Position numbers and translations under genes: made by a program. Shown here piece after piece: positions 1 to 5,395 of a DNA stretch of 5,395 nt. Position 1 is the stretch's first letter; every line of letters starts with the position of its first letter. Origin of the DNA: Eubacteriales bacterium (GTDB lineage: Bacteria; Bacillota_A; Clostridia; Christensenellales; Aristaeellaceae); assembly GCA_030528845.1 (NCBI GenBank), contig JAUMYC010000166.1, positions 1 to 5,395 of the forward strand, read 5' to 3'. The notes below the pieces were generated by a model. It searched no databases. It saw only the letters and a list, made by a program, of their open reading frames with translations, and had not been told where the DNA came from.

Positions 1-158
1 AGCTGGACATGGACGCCGTGGAGCAGCTGCGCCTGCCGCTGGACGGCACCTATCAGTTTGCCACGATCAACGGGGCCTCGGTCATCCAGATGAACAACGA
101 GGCGAACGCGCAGGCGCTCTATGCGTACATCTACGAGGGCGTCAACCCGCAGAAGTAA
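1..158 (+). CDS. C-terminal end of a probable LCP (LytR-CpsA-Psr) family protein, 5' truncated
   Basis: The reading frame is open from the left edge (first full codon at 3) to TAA at 156-158, giving 51 residues. The tail contains LPLDGTYQFATINGASVIQ followed by an acidic/Asn stretch and ALYAYIYEG. This resembles the usual end of LCP proteins: a Pro-x-(D/E)GTY segment, then an 'ING.SVI' strand, then a short helix ending in 'h.fiyg'. LCP proteins are membrane-anchored enzymes that transfer undecaprenyl-linked glycopolymers such as teichoic acids or capsule onto peptidoglycan, acting outside the membrane. The catalytic Arg/Asp core and the membrane anchor lie outside the window, so the family call rests on the tail alone. 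A strong terminator starts 7 nt after the stop, so this is the last gene of its transcript. Another secreted or wall-associated protein with a similar tail cannot be excluded. Confidence 0.6.
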   Translation, partial: LDMDAVEQLRLPLDGTYQFATINGASVIQMNNEANAQALYAYIYEGVNPQK

Positions 159-164
159 AAAATG

Positions 165-214
165 AAAAAGCGCCCCGCATTCGGCAGAAAAGCCGAGCGC
201 GGGGCGCTTTTTTT
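165..214. terminator. Bidirectional rho-independent terminator
   Basis: The run AAAAA then GCGCCCCGC (165-178) pairs perfectly with GCGGGGCGC then TTTTT (199-212). An inner stem TCGGC (181-185)/GCCGA (192-196) closes an AGAAAA loop, with a 2x2 internal loop between the stems. The T-tract runs 208-214 on the plus strand. The A-tract at 165-169 gives the equivalent T-tract on the minus strand. It lies between the convergent LCP gene and RNHCP gene and can stop transcription from both sides. Confidence 0.93.
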
Positions 215-238
215 GATGTGCGTAAAGGGCGGCGTTCG

Positions 239-664
239 TCATCGCACGGAGCCGCTGCCGCCCATCAAGACCGTCAATTCTTCGATGCGCTCCAGCGGAA
301 ACGGCGGCGAAGAGACGGGCTTCATGGCAATGGCCATGAGCATCATCGGATTATCATCCGCGGCGATGCGGTTCGCGGCGATCTTGCCGCACGCCCGGCA
401 TCGGTGGATGATCGCCCATTCGCCGTTCTTTTTTACCCAGACCGCGATTGGCTCCATATGGCCGCCGCAGTCGGACGCGCGGTCTCCCGGCTCGATATCG
501 ACATGCAGGCTGGTCAGGCAATTCGGACAGTGGTTTCTGTGGCTGCTGCCCGCGCCGTCGGGGATCACCTCGCGGCCGCATTTTCTGCATGTGAAGATCT
601 CGCCGCAGGGATGGGTCTTGTAGTAGCCCTTCTCGAAGGAGCGTCTTTTGTTTTCACGGTTCAT
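239..664 (-). CDS. RNHCP domain zinc-ribbon protein
   Basis: This 141-residue protein has the hallmark of the RNHCP family: the string HRNHCPNC at residues 42-49. The likely metal ligands come in knuckles: C26-x2-C29, C46-x2-C49 (with H45 adjacent), C66/H69 in a DCGGHM segment, and C89-x2-C92 in HRCRACG. This is consistent with a zinc-ribbon-like fold. There is no signal peptide or membrane segment, so it should be cytoplasmic. The family has no established biochemical role that I know of; nucleic-acid binding is a guess from the Cys knuckles and the basic N-terminus. I chose the ATG at 664 because AGGAGG (673-678) sits 8 nt upstream. An in-frame ATG at 694 would add ten residues but would place that ribosome site inside the coding region. 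The start overlaps the preceding gene's stop by 11 nt, so translation is probably coupled. The C-terminal third (about 105-141) is Met/Pro-rich and has no Cys. Confidence 0.85.
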   Translation of the reverse strand: MNRENKRRSFEKGYYKTHPCGEIFTCRKCGREVIPDGAGSSHRNHCPNCLTSLHVDIEPGDRASDCGGHMEPIAVWVKKNGEWAIIHRCRACGKIAANRIAADDNPMMLMAIAMKPVSSPPFPLERIEELTVLMGGSGSVR

Positions 665-965
665 GCTCAAATCCTCCTGATCGTTCTTCGACACAAGAGG
701 GTTTGGCGTTTCTTACGATCCTCTGTATGCTTTTCTCTGCCAGACAATATTTCTCCGCCAGCGAACGGACGCGCATGCCGCCCATGAAGTCGGAAATGAT
801 CAGCGCATTCCGCCTGGCATAATACTCCTTTGCTCCGTTCGCTGCGCCCCATTCGCTCTGACGCGGCTTTCGCTTGGGGATATACAGCATCGCGCCGTCG
901 ATATACTGCTGGACAGTTTCCAGAACATCAGAAGGCAGGATGTCTTCTGCTTTGATATAGCGCAT
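654..965 (-). CDS. CD3324-family small helix-turn-helix protein
   Basis: The product is 103 residues. It matches the layout of the CD3324 family of small clostridial proteins: an N-terminal 'YIKAEDILPSDVLETVQQYIDG' block, then LYIPKRK (27-33), then WG..NGAKEYYARRN (39-53), and a C-terminal helical part. Residues about 66-86, with LAEKYCLAEKSIQRIVRN, look like a helix-turn-helix: a LAEKY helix, a turn at CL, and a recognition helix SIQRIVRN. The family is distantly like Mor-type activators, so DNA binding is a reasonable inference, but the target is unknown. The start at 965 is set by AGGAGG (972-977) 6 nt upstream; an in-frame ATG at 1028 has no such site and lies in the structured leader. 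The gene overlaps the RNHCP gene by 11 nt. The tail after residue 90 (CVEERSGGFEHEP) is probably outside the fold and exists partly because the next gene's ribosome site and start codon are embedded there. Confidence 0.83.
   Translation of the reverse strand: MRYIKAEDILPSDVLETVQQYIDGAMLYIPKRKPRQSEWGAANGAKEYYARRNALIISDFMGGMRVRSLAEKYCLAEKSIQRIVRNAKPSCVEERSGGFEHEP
673..678 (-). promoter_or_regulatory. Ribosome binding site of the RNHCP gene, inside the upstream gene
   Basis: On the minus strand AGGAGG lies 8 nt before the ATG at 664. It is embedded in the last codons of the CD3324-family gene. It fixes the start of the RNHCP protein and supports translational coupling of the pair. Confidence 0.8.
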
Positions 966-983
966 GTCGGCCCTCCTGTTTTT

Positions 984-1043
984 TGTGATCGCAGGAAAGC
1001 GATGGCTATAGGGATGCTGTCGGATCACATAGCCATCGCTATG
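984..1043 (-). promoter_or_regulatory. Crossing inverted repeats in the leader of the CD3324-family gene
   Basis: A perfect 12-bp inverted repeat (AGCGATGGCTAT and its complement, 998-1009 and 1029-1040) has a 19-nt spacer. A second inverted repeat, GTGATC/GATCAC (985-990 and 1023-1028, 7 bp if 984 and 1029 are included), crosses it. The outer arm can also fold on itself as CATAGC-catc-GCTATG (1028-1043). The block ends about 7 nt before the ribosome binding site at 972-977. It could be an operator for a dimeric repressor, including the CD3324-family protein itself, or a switchable RNA structure. What binds it is unknown. Confidence 0.55.
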
Positions 1044-1068
1044 CGGCCCGGGCCTCCAACGTAAACAT
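1039..1068 (-). CDS. Possible nine-codon leader ORF (MFTLEARAA)
   Basis: On the minus strand an ATG at 1068 opens a nine-codon frame ending in TAG at 1039-1041. The only ribosome-site candidate is an imperfect AGGTG about 6 nt upstream. The frame lies within the predicted leader transcript, downstream of the -10 box at 1124-1129, and its stop codon touches the first arm of the 12-bp inverted repeat. That position suits a leader peptide in which a terminating ribosome masks one arm. So short an ORF can arise by chance, and the composition shows no run of a single amino acid that would point to a classical attenuator. Confidence 0.25.
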   Translation of the reverse strand: MFTLEARAA

Positions 1069-1123
1069 GCTGCACACCTGTTTCCTTTCTGTATGGATTT
1101 GCAGACGGGAGCGCCTGCCGGAT

Positions 1124-1155
1124 ATTATAGTAGCAGAGCGGCTCTGGCGGCGCAA
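1124..1155 (-). promoter_or_regulatory. Putative promoter of the CD3324-family/RNHCP pair
   Basis: On the minus strand a perfect TATAAT (-10) sits at 1124-1129. The best -35 candidate is TTGCGC at 1150-1155, with a longer-than-ideal 20-nt spacer. Transcription would start near 1117, leaving a leader of about 150 nt before the ATG at 965. The -35 candidate lies within one arm of the hairpin at 1147-1188. Confidence 0.5.
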
Positions 1156-1188
1156 CCTCAAAAACAGATATAGCTGTTTTTGCGCCGC
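1147..1188 (-). terminator. Bulged hairpin, possible terminator of the isomerase/acyltransferase operon
   Basis: GCGGCGCAA (1147-1155) pairs with TTGCGCCGC (1180-1188). An inner AAACAG (1162-1167)/CTGTTT (1174-1179) closes a 6-nt loop, leaving a 6-nt bulge at 1156-1161. It begins about 20 nt past the acyltransferase stop. On the minus strand the run CTGTTTTT is the only T-rich segment and is itself part of the stem. It is therefore not a canonical terminator, and read-through into the next genes is possible. Confidence 0.4.
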
Positions 1189-1207
1189 TTTGCGCAGGGC
1201 AGAGAGG

Positions 1208-2071
1208 TCATTGCCTGGGAGAGTGTACATGCACGCCCCAGCCGCCGCCGGTGAGGCCGCCGTTCTGGCGCAGCTTTTCGGCGTAGGCGCGCTGCAGGGA
1301 GCTGACGGCGGGCAGCCTGTCCGGGCGGTAGTCCGGCAGATAGCCGAAGAAGCGCCAGAGATCGGCCACGCCGGGCTGCTCGAAGCTCTCGAAGATATCG
1401 AAATCGTTCATGAAGGAGATGATGTTGCTCTCGGGCTTGAGCATTTGATAATGCGCGGGCCAGAGCATCCAGGATTCGCAGAGGAAGACGCTGCTGCCGA
1501 AGAAGCGCACGGCGCGATCGAAGGCGTCGGTACGCTTTTCGGGCGTGAGCGGCTCGCCCTCTGGGATGTGGGTGTTGATGACCGGATCGCCCTCCTTGAG
1601 TGAGACACCGTTTTTTTCGTAGCGGAAGCCCTCGACGCGGGTCCATTCGAACTGCATGCGGCCCAGCCGCCAGAGCTCGGCGCGCAGGGTCTTGCTCAGC
1701 CAGTGGAACTGCTTCATGCCCCAGCGGCCGGTCTGGTCCTTGCAGCACTTGGCCCAGATGGCGATGTCGCGCATGCTGTCCCAGAAGATATGCTCGTCGT
1801 AGCCCTTTTCTGCGTAGAGGGCTTTGGTGCTGCGGGTGAGCAGAAGGGAGGCGGCGAGGGAGAGGCGATAGGGCTCGCAGCCGTATTCTGCGGCGTGCGC
1901 GTCGAACCATTTGACCGCGGCGCGGGGGTCTTCCAGAACGAGCGGCCAGAGCTCGGCAAGATGCCCGCTCTGCTCAAGCTGACAGGCGACGGGCAGGGCG
2001 TATTCGGCGGCCTCCGGCGCGAGGCCGATGCGGCCGGCAAGGGAGAGGATGTATTCGTTGACGTTGGTCAT
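1208..2071 (-). CDS. Acyltransferase-domain protein (NAT_N / GNAT_C type)
   Basis: The product is 287 residues. It fits the two-domain 'acyltransferase domain-containing' family: an N-terminal helical domain (about 1-130) and a C-terminal GNAT-like domain (about 135-287). Family marks are LGRMQFEW (136-143), PVINTHIPEGEPLTP (163-177), FLCESWMLWP (196-205) and SNIISFMNDFDIF (215-227). GNAT-like folds transfer an acyl group from acyl-CoA to an amine or similar acceptor. The acceptor is unknown for this family and activity is inferred only from the fold. No signal peptide or membrane segment is seen, so it should be cytoplasmic. The ATG at 2071 has AAAGGAG (2077-2083) 5 nt upstream. Its ATGA overlaps the stop of the isomerase/epimerase gene, so the two are almost certainly co-transcribed and translationally coupled. 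That pairing suggests the acceptor is a sugar or sugar-derived intermediate, which is inference. Confidence 0.82.
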   Translation of the reverse strand: MTNVNEYILSLAGRIGLAPEAAEYALPVACQLEQSGHLAELWPLVLEDPRAAVKWFDAHAAEYGCEPYRLSLAASLLLTRSTKALYAEKGYDEHIFWDSMRDIAIWAKCCKDQTGRWGMKQFHWLSKTLRAELWRLGRMQFEWTRVEGFRYEKNGVSLKEGDPVINTHIPEGEPLTPEKRTDAFDRAVRFFGSSVFLCESWMLWPAHYQMLKPESNIISFMNDFDIFESFEQPGVADLWRFFGYLPDYRPDRLPAVSSLQRAYAEKLRQNGGLTGGGWGVHVHSPRQ

Positions 2072-2952
2072 GGGTGCTCCTTTCGCGCCTCGGCGATGGC
2101 GTTTTGCATGAAGTGATGGCAGGCGGGCATGTCCTCCTCGGCGTAGATGCCGTGCAGCACCATATCGCCGGAAAAGCCGATGGAATCGAGCTTTTGGACG
2201 ACGTAGGGGAAATCCACGATGCCAAAGCCCGTGCCGCAGAAGGAGATGCCCTCGGAGGGGCGGATGTCCTTGCCGTGGGCGATGACGATATCCTGGCCGA
2301 ACTGCGCAAAGGCGCGGTCGATCATCGGGCGCATGGCCTCGATGCTGGCCTGACCGGGATGGAAGAGGTTGGCGCAGTCGAGGATCATCTTCAGCGCGGG
2401 CGAGCCGACCTCGTCCATGATGCGGCGCGCCTTTTCGGGCGTGTCGATGACGTTGCTGGCCTCGGTCTCGATAGCGAGGACGAGGCCGTGCTCCTGCGCG
2501 ATCTGCGCGGCGGCGCGCATGCTCTGCGCCATGTCGTCCCATGCAGCGGGGGATTGGGTGTCGGGGTGATAGCGCCAGAGGCCCTCGGGGCTGCGCGAGC
2601 CGCTGCACAGGCTGACCAGCGGGCTGCCGACGGCGCGCACGGCCCGGCAGAAGGCGGGGAAACGGCGCAGGCCCTCGGCGCGCACGGCCGGGTCGGGATG
2701 GGCCATGTTCCAGGTGCCGTTGACGCAGATGACGGAGACGCCGCTCTCACGGGAGGCGGCGAGGATGGCCTCGACGGCCTCGTCGCAGACGCCGTCGGGG
2801 ATCTCGATCTGTGCGTCCTCGGTGAAGCGGCATTCGCTGACGGAGCGGAAGGCGAGCTGCGTGGTCGTAAAGCCCATGGCTCTCATTTTTTCGAAGAGCT
2901 CCTTTGCGGGCATGGCGTGTTTGAAATCGGTGGTACACAGGCCGATGCGCAT
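2068..2952 (-). CDS. Sugar phosphate isomerase/epimerase (xylose-isomerase-like TIM barrel)
   Basis: This 294-residue single-domain protein has the pattern of the AP-endonuclease-2/xylose-isomerase-like TIM barrel. It opens with MRIGLCTTDF (strand 1). It continues with a GVSVICVNGTWN strand (71-82), LVLAIETEA (157-165), MILDCANLF (189-197), IVIAHGKDI (222-230) and GTGFGIVDFP (240-249). Likely metal ligands are E162, D192 and H226, by analogy with family enzymes that interconvert keto and aldo sugars or epimerise them. The usual fourth ligand, a Glu on the last barrel strand, is not evident: that strand reads MVLHGIY (264-270). The exact substrate cannot be read from the sequence. The ATG at 2952 follows AAGGAGG (2963-2969) with a 10-nt gap. 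A GTG two codons upstream is too close to that site. Length is normal for the family. It is the first gene of an operon with the acyltransferase and is divergent from the GH2 gene. Confidence 0.87.
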   Translation of the reverse strand: MRIGLCTTDFKHAMPAKELFEKMRAMGFTTTQLAFRSVSECRFTEDAQIEIPDGVCDEAVEAILAASRESGVSVICVNGTWNMAHPDPAVRAEGLRRFPAFCRAVRAVGSPLVSLCSGSRSPEGLWRYHPDTQSPAAWDDMAQSMRAAAQIAQEHGLVLAIETEASNVIDTPEKARRIMDEVGSPALKMILDCANLFHPGQASIEAMRPMIDRAFAQFGQDIVIAHGKDIRPSEGISFCGTGFGIVDFPYVVQKLDSIGFSGDMVLHGIYAEEDMPACHHFMQNAIAEARKEHP

Positions 2953-2980
2953 GGTCACAGAACCTCCTTGCGGGGTGATG

Positions 2981-3015
2981 AGTACATTGTACACGATGCC
3001 TCGGGCGGAGCGCAA
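2981..3015 (-). promoter_or_regulatory. Putative promoter of the isomerase/acyltransferase operon with an overlapping palindrome
   Basis: On the minus strand TACAAT (2986-2991) is preceded by TTGCGC (3010-3015) with an 18-nt spacer. It would start transcription near 2979, about 27 nt before the ATG. An 11-bp palindrome, GTACA-T-TGTAC (2982-2992), covers the -10 box and could be an operator. Confidence 0.5.
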
Positions 3016-3030
3016 CGGCTTTTTTCGCTC

Positions 3031-3059
3031 TTTCGCGGGGGCGGGGAACGTGGTATACT
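3031..3059 (+). promoter_or_regulatory. Putative extended -10 promoter of the GH2 gene
   Basis: TGGTATACT (3051-3059) is an extended -10 element, TGn followed by TATACT. The -35 position at a 17-nt spacing reads TTTCGC (3031-3036), a poor match, as is common when an extended -10 is present. The start would fall near 3066, giving a leader of about 73 nt. It is back-to-back with the isomerase operon promoter, about 40 bp away. Confidence 0.55.
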
Positions 3060-3138
3060 GGGGCTGGATGCGCGGCATGCCCGTGCGCCTGTCGGAAAAA
3101 AGAGAAAGGCCCGAAACAGAAAGGGTGGAGATAGAGAG

Positions 3139-5395
3139 ATGGACAGGATCAGAAGCCTGAACGGAGAATGGACGCTGCAATATGCGCCGGAGACGAAATG
3201 GACGCCCGGGGGAATGGAATTCCCCGCGCAGGCGCCGCAGATCAAGGCGCAGGTGCCGGGCAATGTGGAGCTGGACCTGCACGCGGCGGGCATCGAGCCC
3301 GAGCCGTTTTTCGGAGACAATCTGTATGCGTACCGCAAGTACGAGTTTTATATGTGGAAGTTCTCCCGCACGTTTGCGCTGGAGGAGGGCTTTGCGCCGG
3401 AGAAGGCGTTCCTTCGCCTGCAGGGCGTAAACACCTATGCGAAGGTGCTGCTCAACGGCGCGCAGGTCGGCGAGACGGACAACATGCTGATCGAATGGGA
3501 GTTCGACGTGACGGAGGCGATCCGCAGGGGCGGGGAGAATCGGCTCGAGATCGTGATCCGCTCTGCGGCAAACCGCGCGCGCGAGGAGGAATACAGCGCG
3601 GCTGTGCGCGGAAACGACGGGCACGAGGAATACGTCTGGCAGAGGAAGCCCGCGCATTCCTTCGGCTGGGATATCATGCCGCGCTTCCCCTCGGCGGGGC
3701 TGTGGCGGGGCGTGGAGATGGTGGAGAGAGGGCATGCGCACATCGAGCAGAGCTATTACGCCACGACGGCCGTGCATGCGGACGGCTCGGCGCAGCTGCT
3801 GTGCAAATGGCGCTTCGCCACGCAGGACGGTTCGCTGGAGGGCTATCAGGTGCGGCTGGAGGGGAATTGGATCTCCTCGGGCTACGAGCTGGTCGAGCGA
3901 AGGTTCACCGCGCAGGCGGACGCGCTCTTTTGCGCGGGCAGCTTCAGCGTGCGGGTGCCGGACGCGAAGCTGTGGTGGCCGAAGGGCTACGGCAAGGCGA
4001 ATCTGTATGAAGTGCGGCTGAGCCTCTGGAAGGACGGCGTGCTGCTGGACGAAAAGACGGAGCACATCGGGCTGCGTTTGGCCGAGCTCGTGCACAAAAT
4101 GGCCTCGGGCGACGAGGGTGAATTCAAGCTGCGGGTCAATCATGTGGATATCTTTGCGAAGGGCTCGAACTGGGTGCCGCTGGACGCGATGCACAGCCGG
4201 GACGCGCAGAGAGTGGGCAAGGCCGTGGAGCTGCTGAGCGACCTGGGCTGCAATATCGTGCGCTGCTGGGGCGGCAATGTATATGAAGACCATGCGTTTT
4301 TCGACCTGTGCGACCGCGAGGGCATCATGGTGTGGCAGGATTTCGCGATGGGCTGCGCCGTGTACCCGCAGGAGGAGCGGTTTTACGACATGATCCGCAA
4401 AGAGGCGGCGGCGGTGGTGAAAAAGCTGCGCAACCACGCCTCGATCGTGCTCTGGGCGGGCGACAACGAAGTGGACGAGGGGCTGGCGATGAGCGGACTG
4501 CCGGAGAGGAGCCGCTACAACGCCATCACGCGCGAGGTGCTGCCCGAGGCGGTGCGCGCGCACGATCCGTATCGCGTATATCTGCCCTCCTCGCCCTATA
4601 TCGAGCCGGGCATCGCGCAATACGACGTGCCGGAGCAGCACAACTGGGGCGCGAGGGCGTGGTATAAGAGCGAGTTTTACAAGGACAGCAGCGCGCATTT
4701 CATTTCCGAATGCGGCTATCACGGCTGCCCTGCGCCGCAGTCGCTGGAAAAGTTCCTGCCGCAGGAGAGCCTCTGGCCGATGGAAAACGAGCATTGGCGC
4801 GTGCACAGCACGGAATACAGCGCAAATTCGCGCGGATATGACAGAAACAGGCTGATGGCGGATCAGGTGAAGATCCTCTTTGGCGAGGTCCCGGACGATC
4901 CGGAGGAGTTTGCGTTTCTTTCGCAGTGCTCTCAGGCGGAGGCGAAGAAATTTTTCATCGAGCGGGCTCGGCTGAAAAAATGGCGGCGCACGGGGATCAT
5001 CTGGTGGAATCTGCTGGACGGCTGGCCGCAGATCAGCGATGCGGTGGTGGATTATTATTTCGAGAAGAAGCGGGCGTATGCGGCGATCCGCCGCGCGCAG
5101 AGGCCGCTTTGCCTGATGATGGACGAGCTGCGCGACTGGACGCAGGACGTGGTGCTGGGCAACGACGGCGAATATGAAGGCAAGGTGCGCTGGCGCGTGG
5201 TGGACGGCGACACGGGCGCGATCCTGAAGGCGGGCCTGACGCAGACGAGGCCGAACGAGAACCAAACGGTGGCGACGCTGCGGGTGAACCCCGGGGAGAA
5301 GAAATTGTATCTGCTCTATTGCGAGGCCGAGGGCGAGACCTGCGGAAACCATTACATCGCGGGCTTCCCGGCCTTCGATGCGCAGAAGATGCGCG
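3139..5395 (+). CDS. Glycoside hydrolase family 2 enzyme, beta-mannosidase type (3' end cut by window)
   Basis: The frame is open for 752 codons from ATG at 3139 to the right edge with no stop. GGAG (3127-3130) lies 8 nt upstream of the start. The order is that of GH2: an N-terminal jelly-roll (about 5-195, with LNGEWTL and the conserved FGWDIMPRFPSAGLWRG at 175-191), an Ig-like sandwich (about 200-315), and a TIM barrel (about 330-645). The barrel opens with KGSNWVP (341-347), then RCWGGN (375-380) and MVWQDF (397-402). LWAGDNE carries the expected acid/base Glu444, and FISECG carries the expected nucleophile Glu524. IIWWNLLDGWPQ (620-631) precedes the start of a C-terminal sandwich. Such enzymes cleave terminal beta-linked sugars with retention of configuration. 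Beta-mannoside is the likeliest substrate, but related GH2 groups act on other exo-linked sugars. No signal peptide is seen, so it should work in the cytoplasm on imported oligosaccharides. Related enzymes are roughly 800-850 residues, so only a short tail is probably missing. Confidence 0.9.
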   Translation, partial: MDRIRSLNGEWTLQYAPETKWTPGGMEFPAQAPQIKAQVPGNVELDLHAAGIEPEPFFGDNLYAYRKYEFYMWKFSRTFALEEGFAPEKAFLRLQGVNTYAKVLLNGAQVGETDNMLIEWEFDVTEAIRRGGENRLEIVIRSAANRAREEEYSAAVRGNDGHEEYVWQRKPAHSFGWDIMPRFPSAGLWRGVEMVERGHAHIEQSYYATTAVHADGSAQLLCKWRFATQDGSLEGYQVRLEGNWISSGYELVERRFTAQADALFCAGSFSVRVPDAKLWWPKGYGKANLYEVRLSLWKDGVLLDEKTEHIGLRLAELVHKMASGDEGEFKLRVNHVDIFAKGSNWVPLDAMHSRDAQRVGKAVELLSDLGCNIVRCWGGNVYEDHAFFDLCDREGIMVWQDFAMGCAVYPQEERFYDMIRKEAAAVVKKLRNHASIVLWAGDNEVDEGLAMSGLPERSRYNAITREVLPEAVRAHDPYRVYLPSSPYIEPGIAQYDVPEQHNWGARAWYKSEFYKDSSAHFISECGYHGCPAPQSLEKFLPQESLWPMENEHWRVHSTEYSANSRGYDRNRLMADQVKILFGEVPDDPEEFAFLSQCSQAEAKKFFIERARLKKWRRTGIIWWNLLDGWPQISDAVVDYYFEKKRAYAAIRRAQRPLCLMMDELRDWTQDVVLGNDGEYEGKVRWRVVDGDTGAILKAGLTQTRPNENQTVATLRVNPGEKKLYLLYCEAEGETCGNHYIAGFPAFDAQKMR

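Noticed and set aside
162..787. Two plus-strand open frames opposite the RNHCP and CD3324-family genes.
   Set aside because: They lie antisense to two genes with recognisable families and good ribosome sites. One starts inside the terminator hairpin, and neither translation shows a domain.
984..1029. TGTGATC...GATCACA resembling the half-sites of a CRP operator.
   Set aside because: The half-sites are 32 bp apart instead of 6, so this is not a CRP-type site. They are better treated as part of the leader repeats.
1039..1230. A 63-codon minus-strand frame between the acyltransferase and CD3324-family genes.
   Set aside because: It starts inside the acyltransferase gene, runs through the hairpin and the predicted promoter, and is basic with no domain. 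Only its last nine codons are kept, as a possible leader ORF.
1067..2116. Plus-strand open frames opposite the acyltransferase gene.
   Set aside because: They are antisense shadows of a GC-rich gene, with no clear ribosome site and no recognisable domain.
2072..2608. Upstream extension of the acyltransferase frame through the isomerase gene.
   Set aside because: It overlaps a well-supported isomerase frame and its translation is Arg/His-rich and low in complexity. A good ribosome site fixes the real start at 2071.
2953..5352. A very long open frame on the minus strand opposite the GH2 gene, continuous with the isomerase frame (over 1000 codons in all).
   Set aside because: It is aligned codon-for-codon against the GH2 frame, so it stays open simply because that gene uses no TTA, CTA or TCA codons. 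Its translation is Arg/His/Leu/Ala-rich with no recognisable domain until the real isomerase start at 2952, where there is a strong ribosome site.

Overview
The window is GC-rich and gene-dense, with strong AGGAGG-type ribosome binding sites. It carries a probable LytR-CpsA-Psr (LCP) family protein, a CD3324-family protein and an RNHCP zinc-ribbon protein. Together these suggest a high-GC member of the Firmicutes, most likely a gut-type clostridium. The placement is inferred from gene content and base composition; no rRNA or other marker is present.

Layout. The left edge (1-158, +) is the last 51 codons of a probable LCP protein. A strong A-tract/hairpin/T-tract terminator (165-214) follows and serves both this gene and the minus-strand genes converging on it. 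The minus-strand unit that ends there is a small regulator-like pair: a CD3324-family helix-turn-helix protein (654-965) overlapping by 11 nt an RNHCP protein (239-664). Upstream of the pair is a predicted leader of about 150 nt, with a consensus -10 box, a possible nine-codon leader ORF and a set of crossing inverted repeats. Next, also on the minus strand, is a two-gene operon joined by an ATGA overlap: a xylose-isomerase-like TIM-barrel sugar phosphate isomerase/epimerase (2068-2952) and a GNAT_C-type acyltransferase-domain protein (1208-2071). A 186-bp divergent promoter region (2953-3138) separates this operon from a large plus-strand glycoside hydrolase family 2 enzyme of the beta-mannosidase type (3139 to the right edge, incomplete).

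Function. The right two thirds reads as a small intracellular carbohydrate-use locus: a cytoplasmic GH2 exo-glycosidase opposite a sugar isomerase/epimerase and a putative acyltransferase whose substrate is unknown. The left third is a housekeeping-like border (cell-wall LCP protein) plus a compact pair of poorly characterised proteins. I see no insertion sequence, CRISPR array, tRNA, rRNA or attachment site. The least explained parts are the structured leader ahead of the CD3324-family gene and the isomerase/acyltransferase pair.
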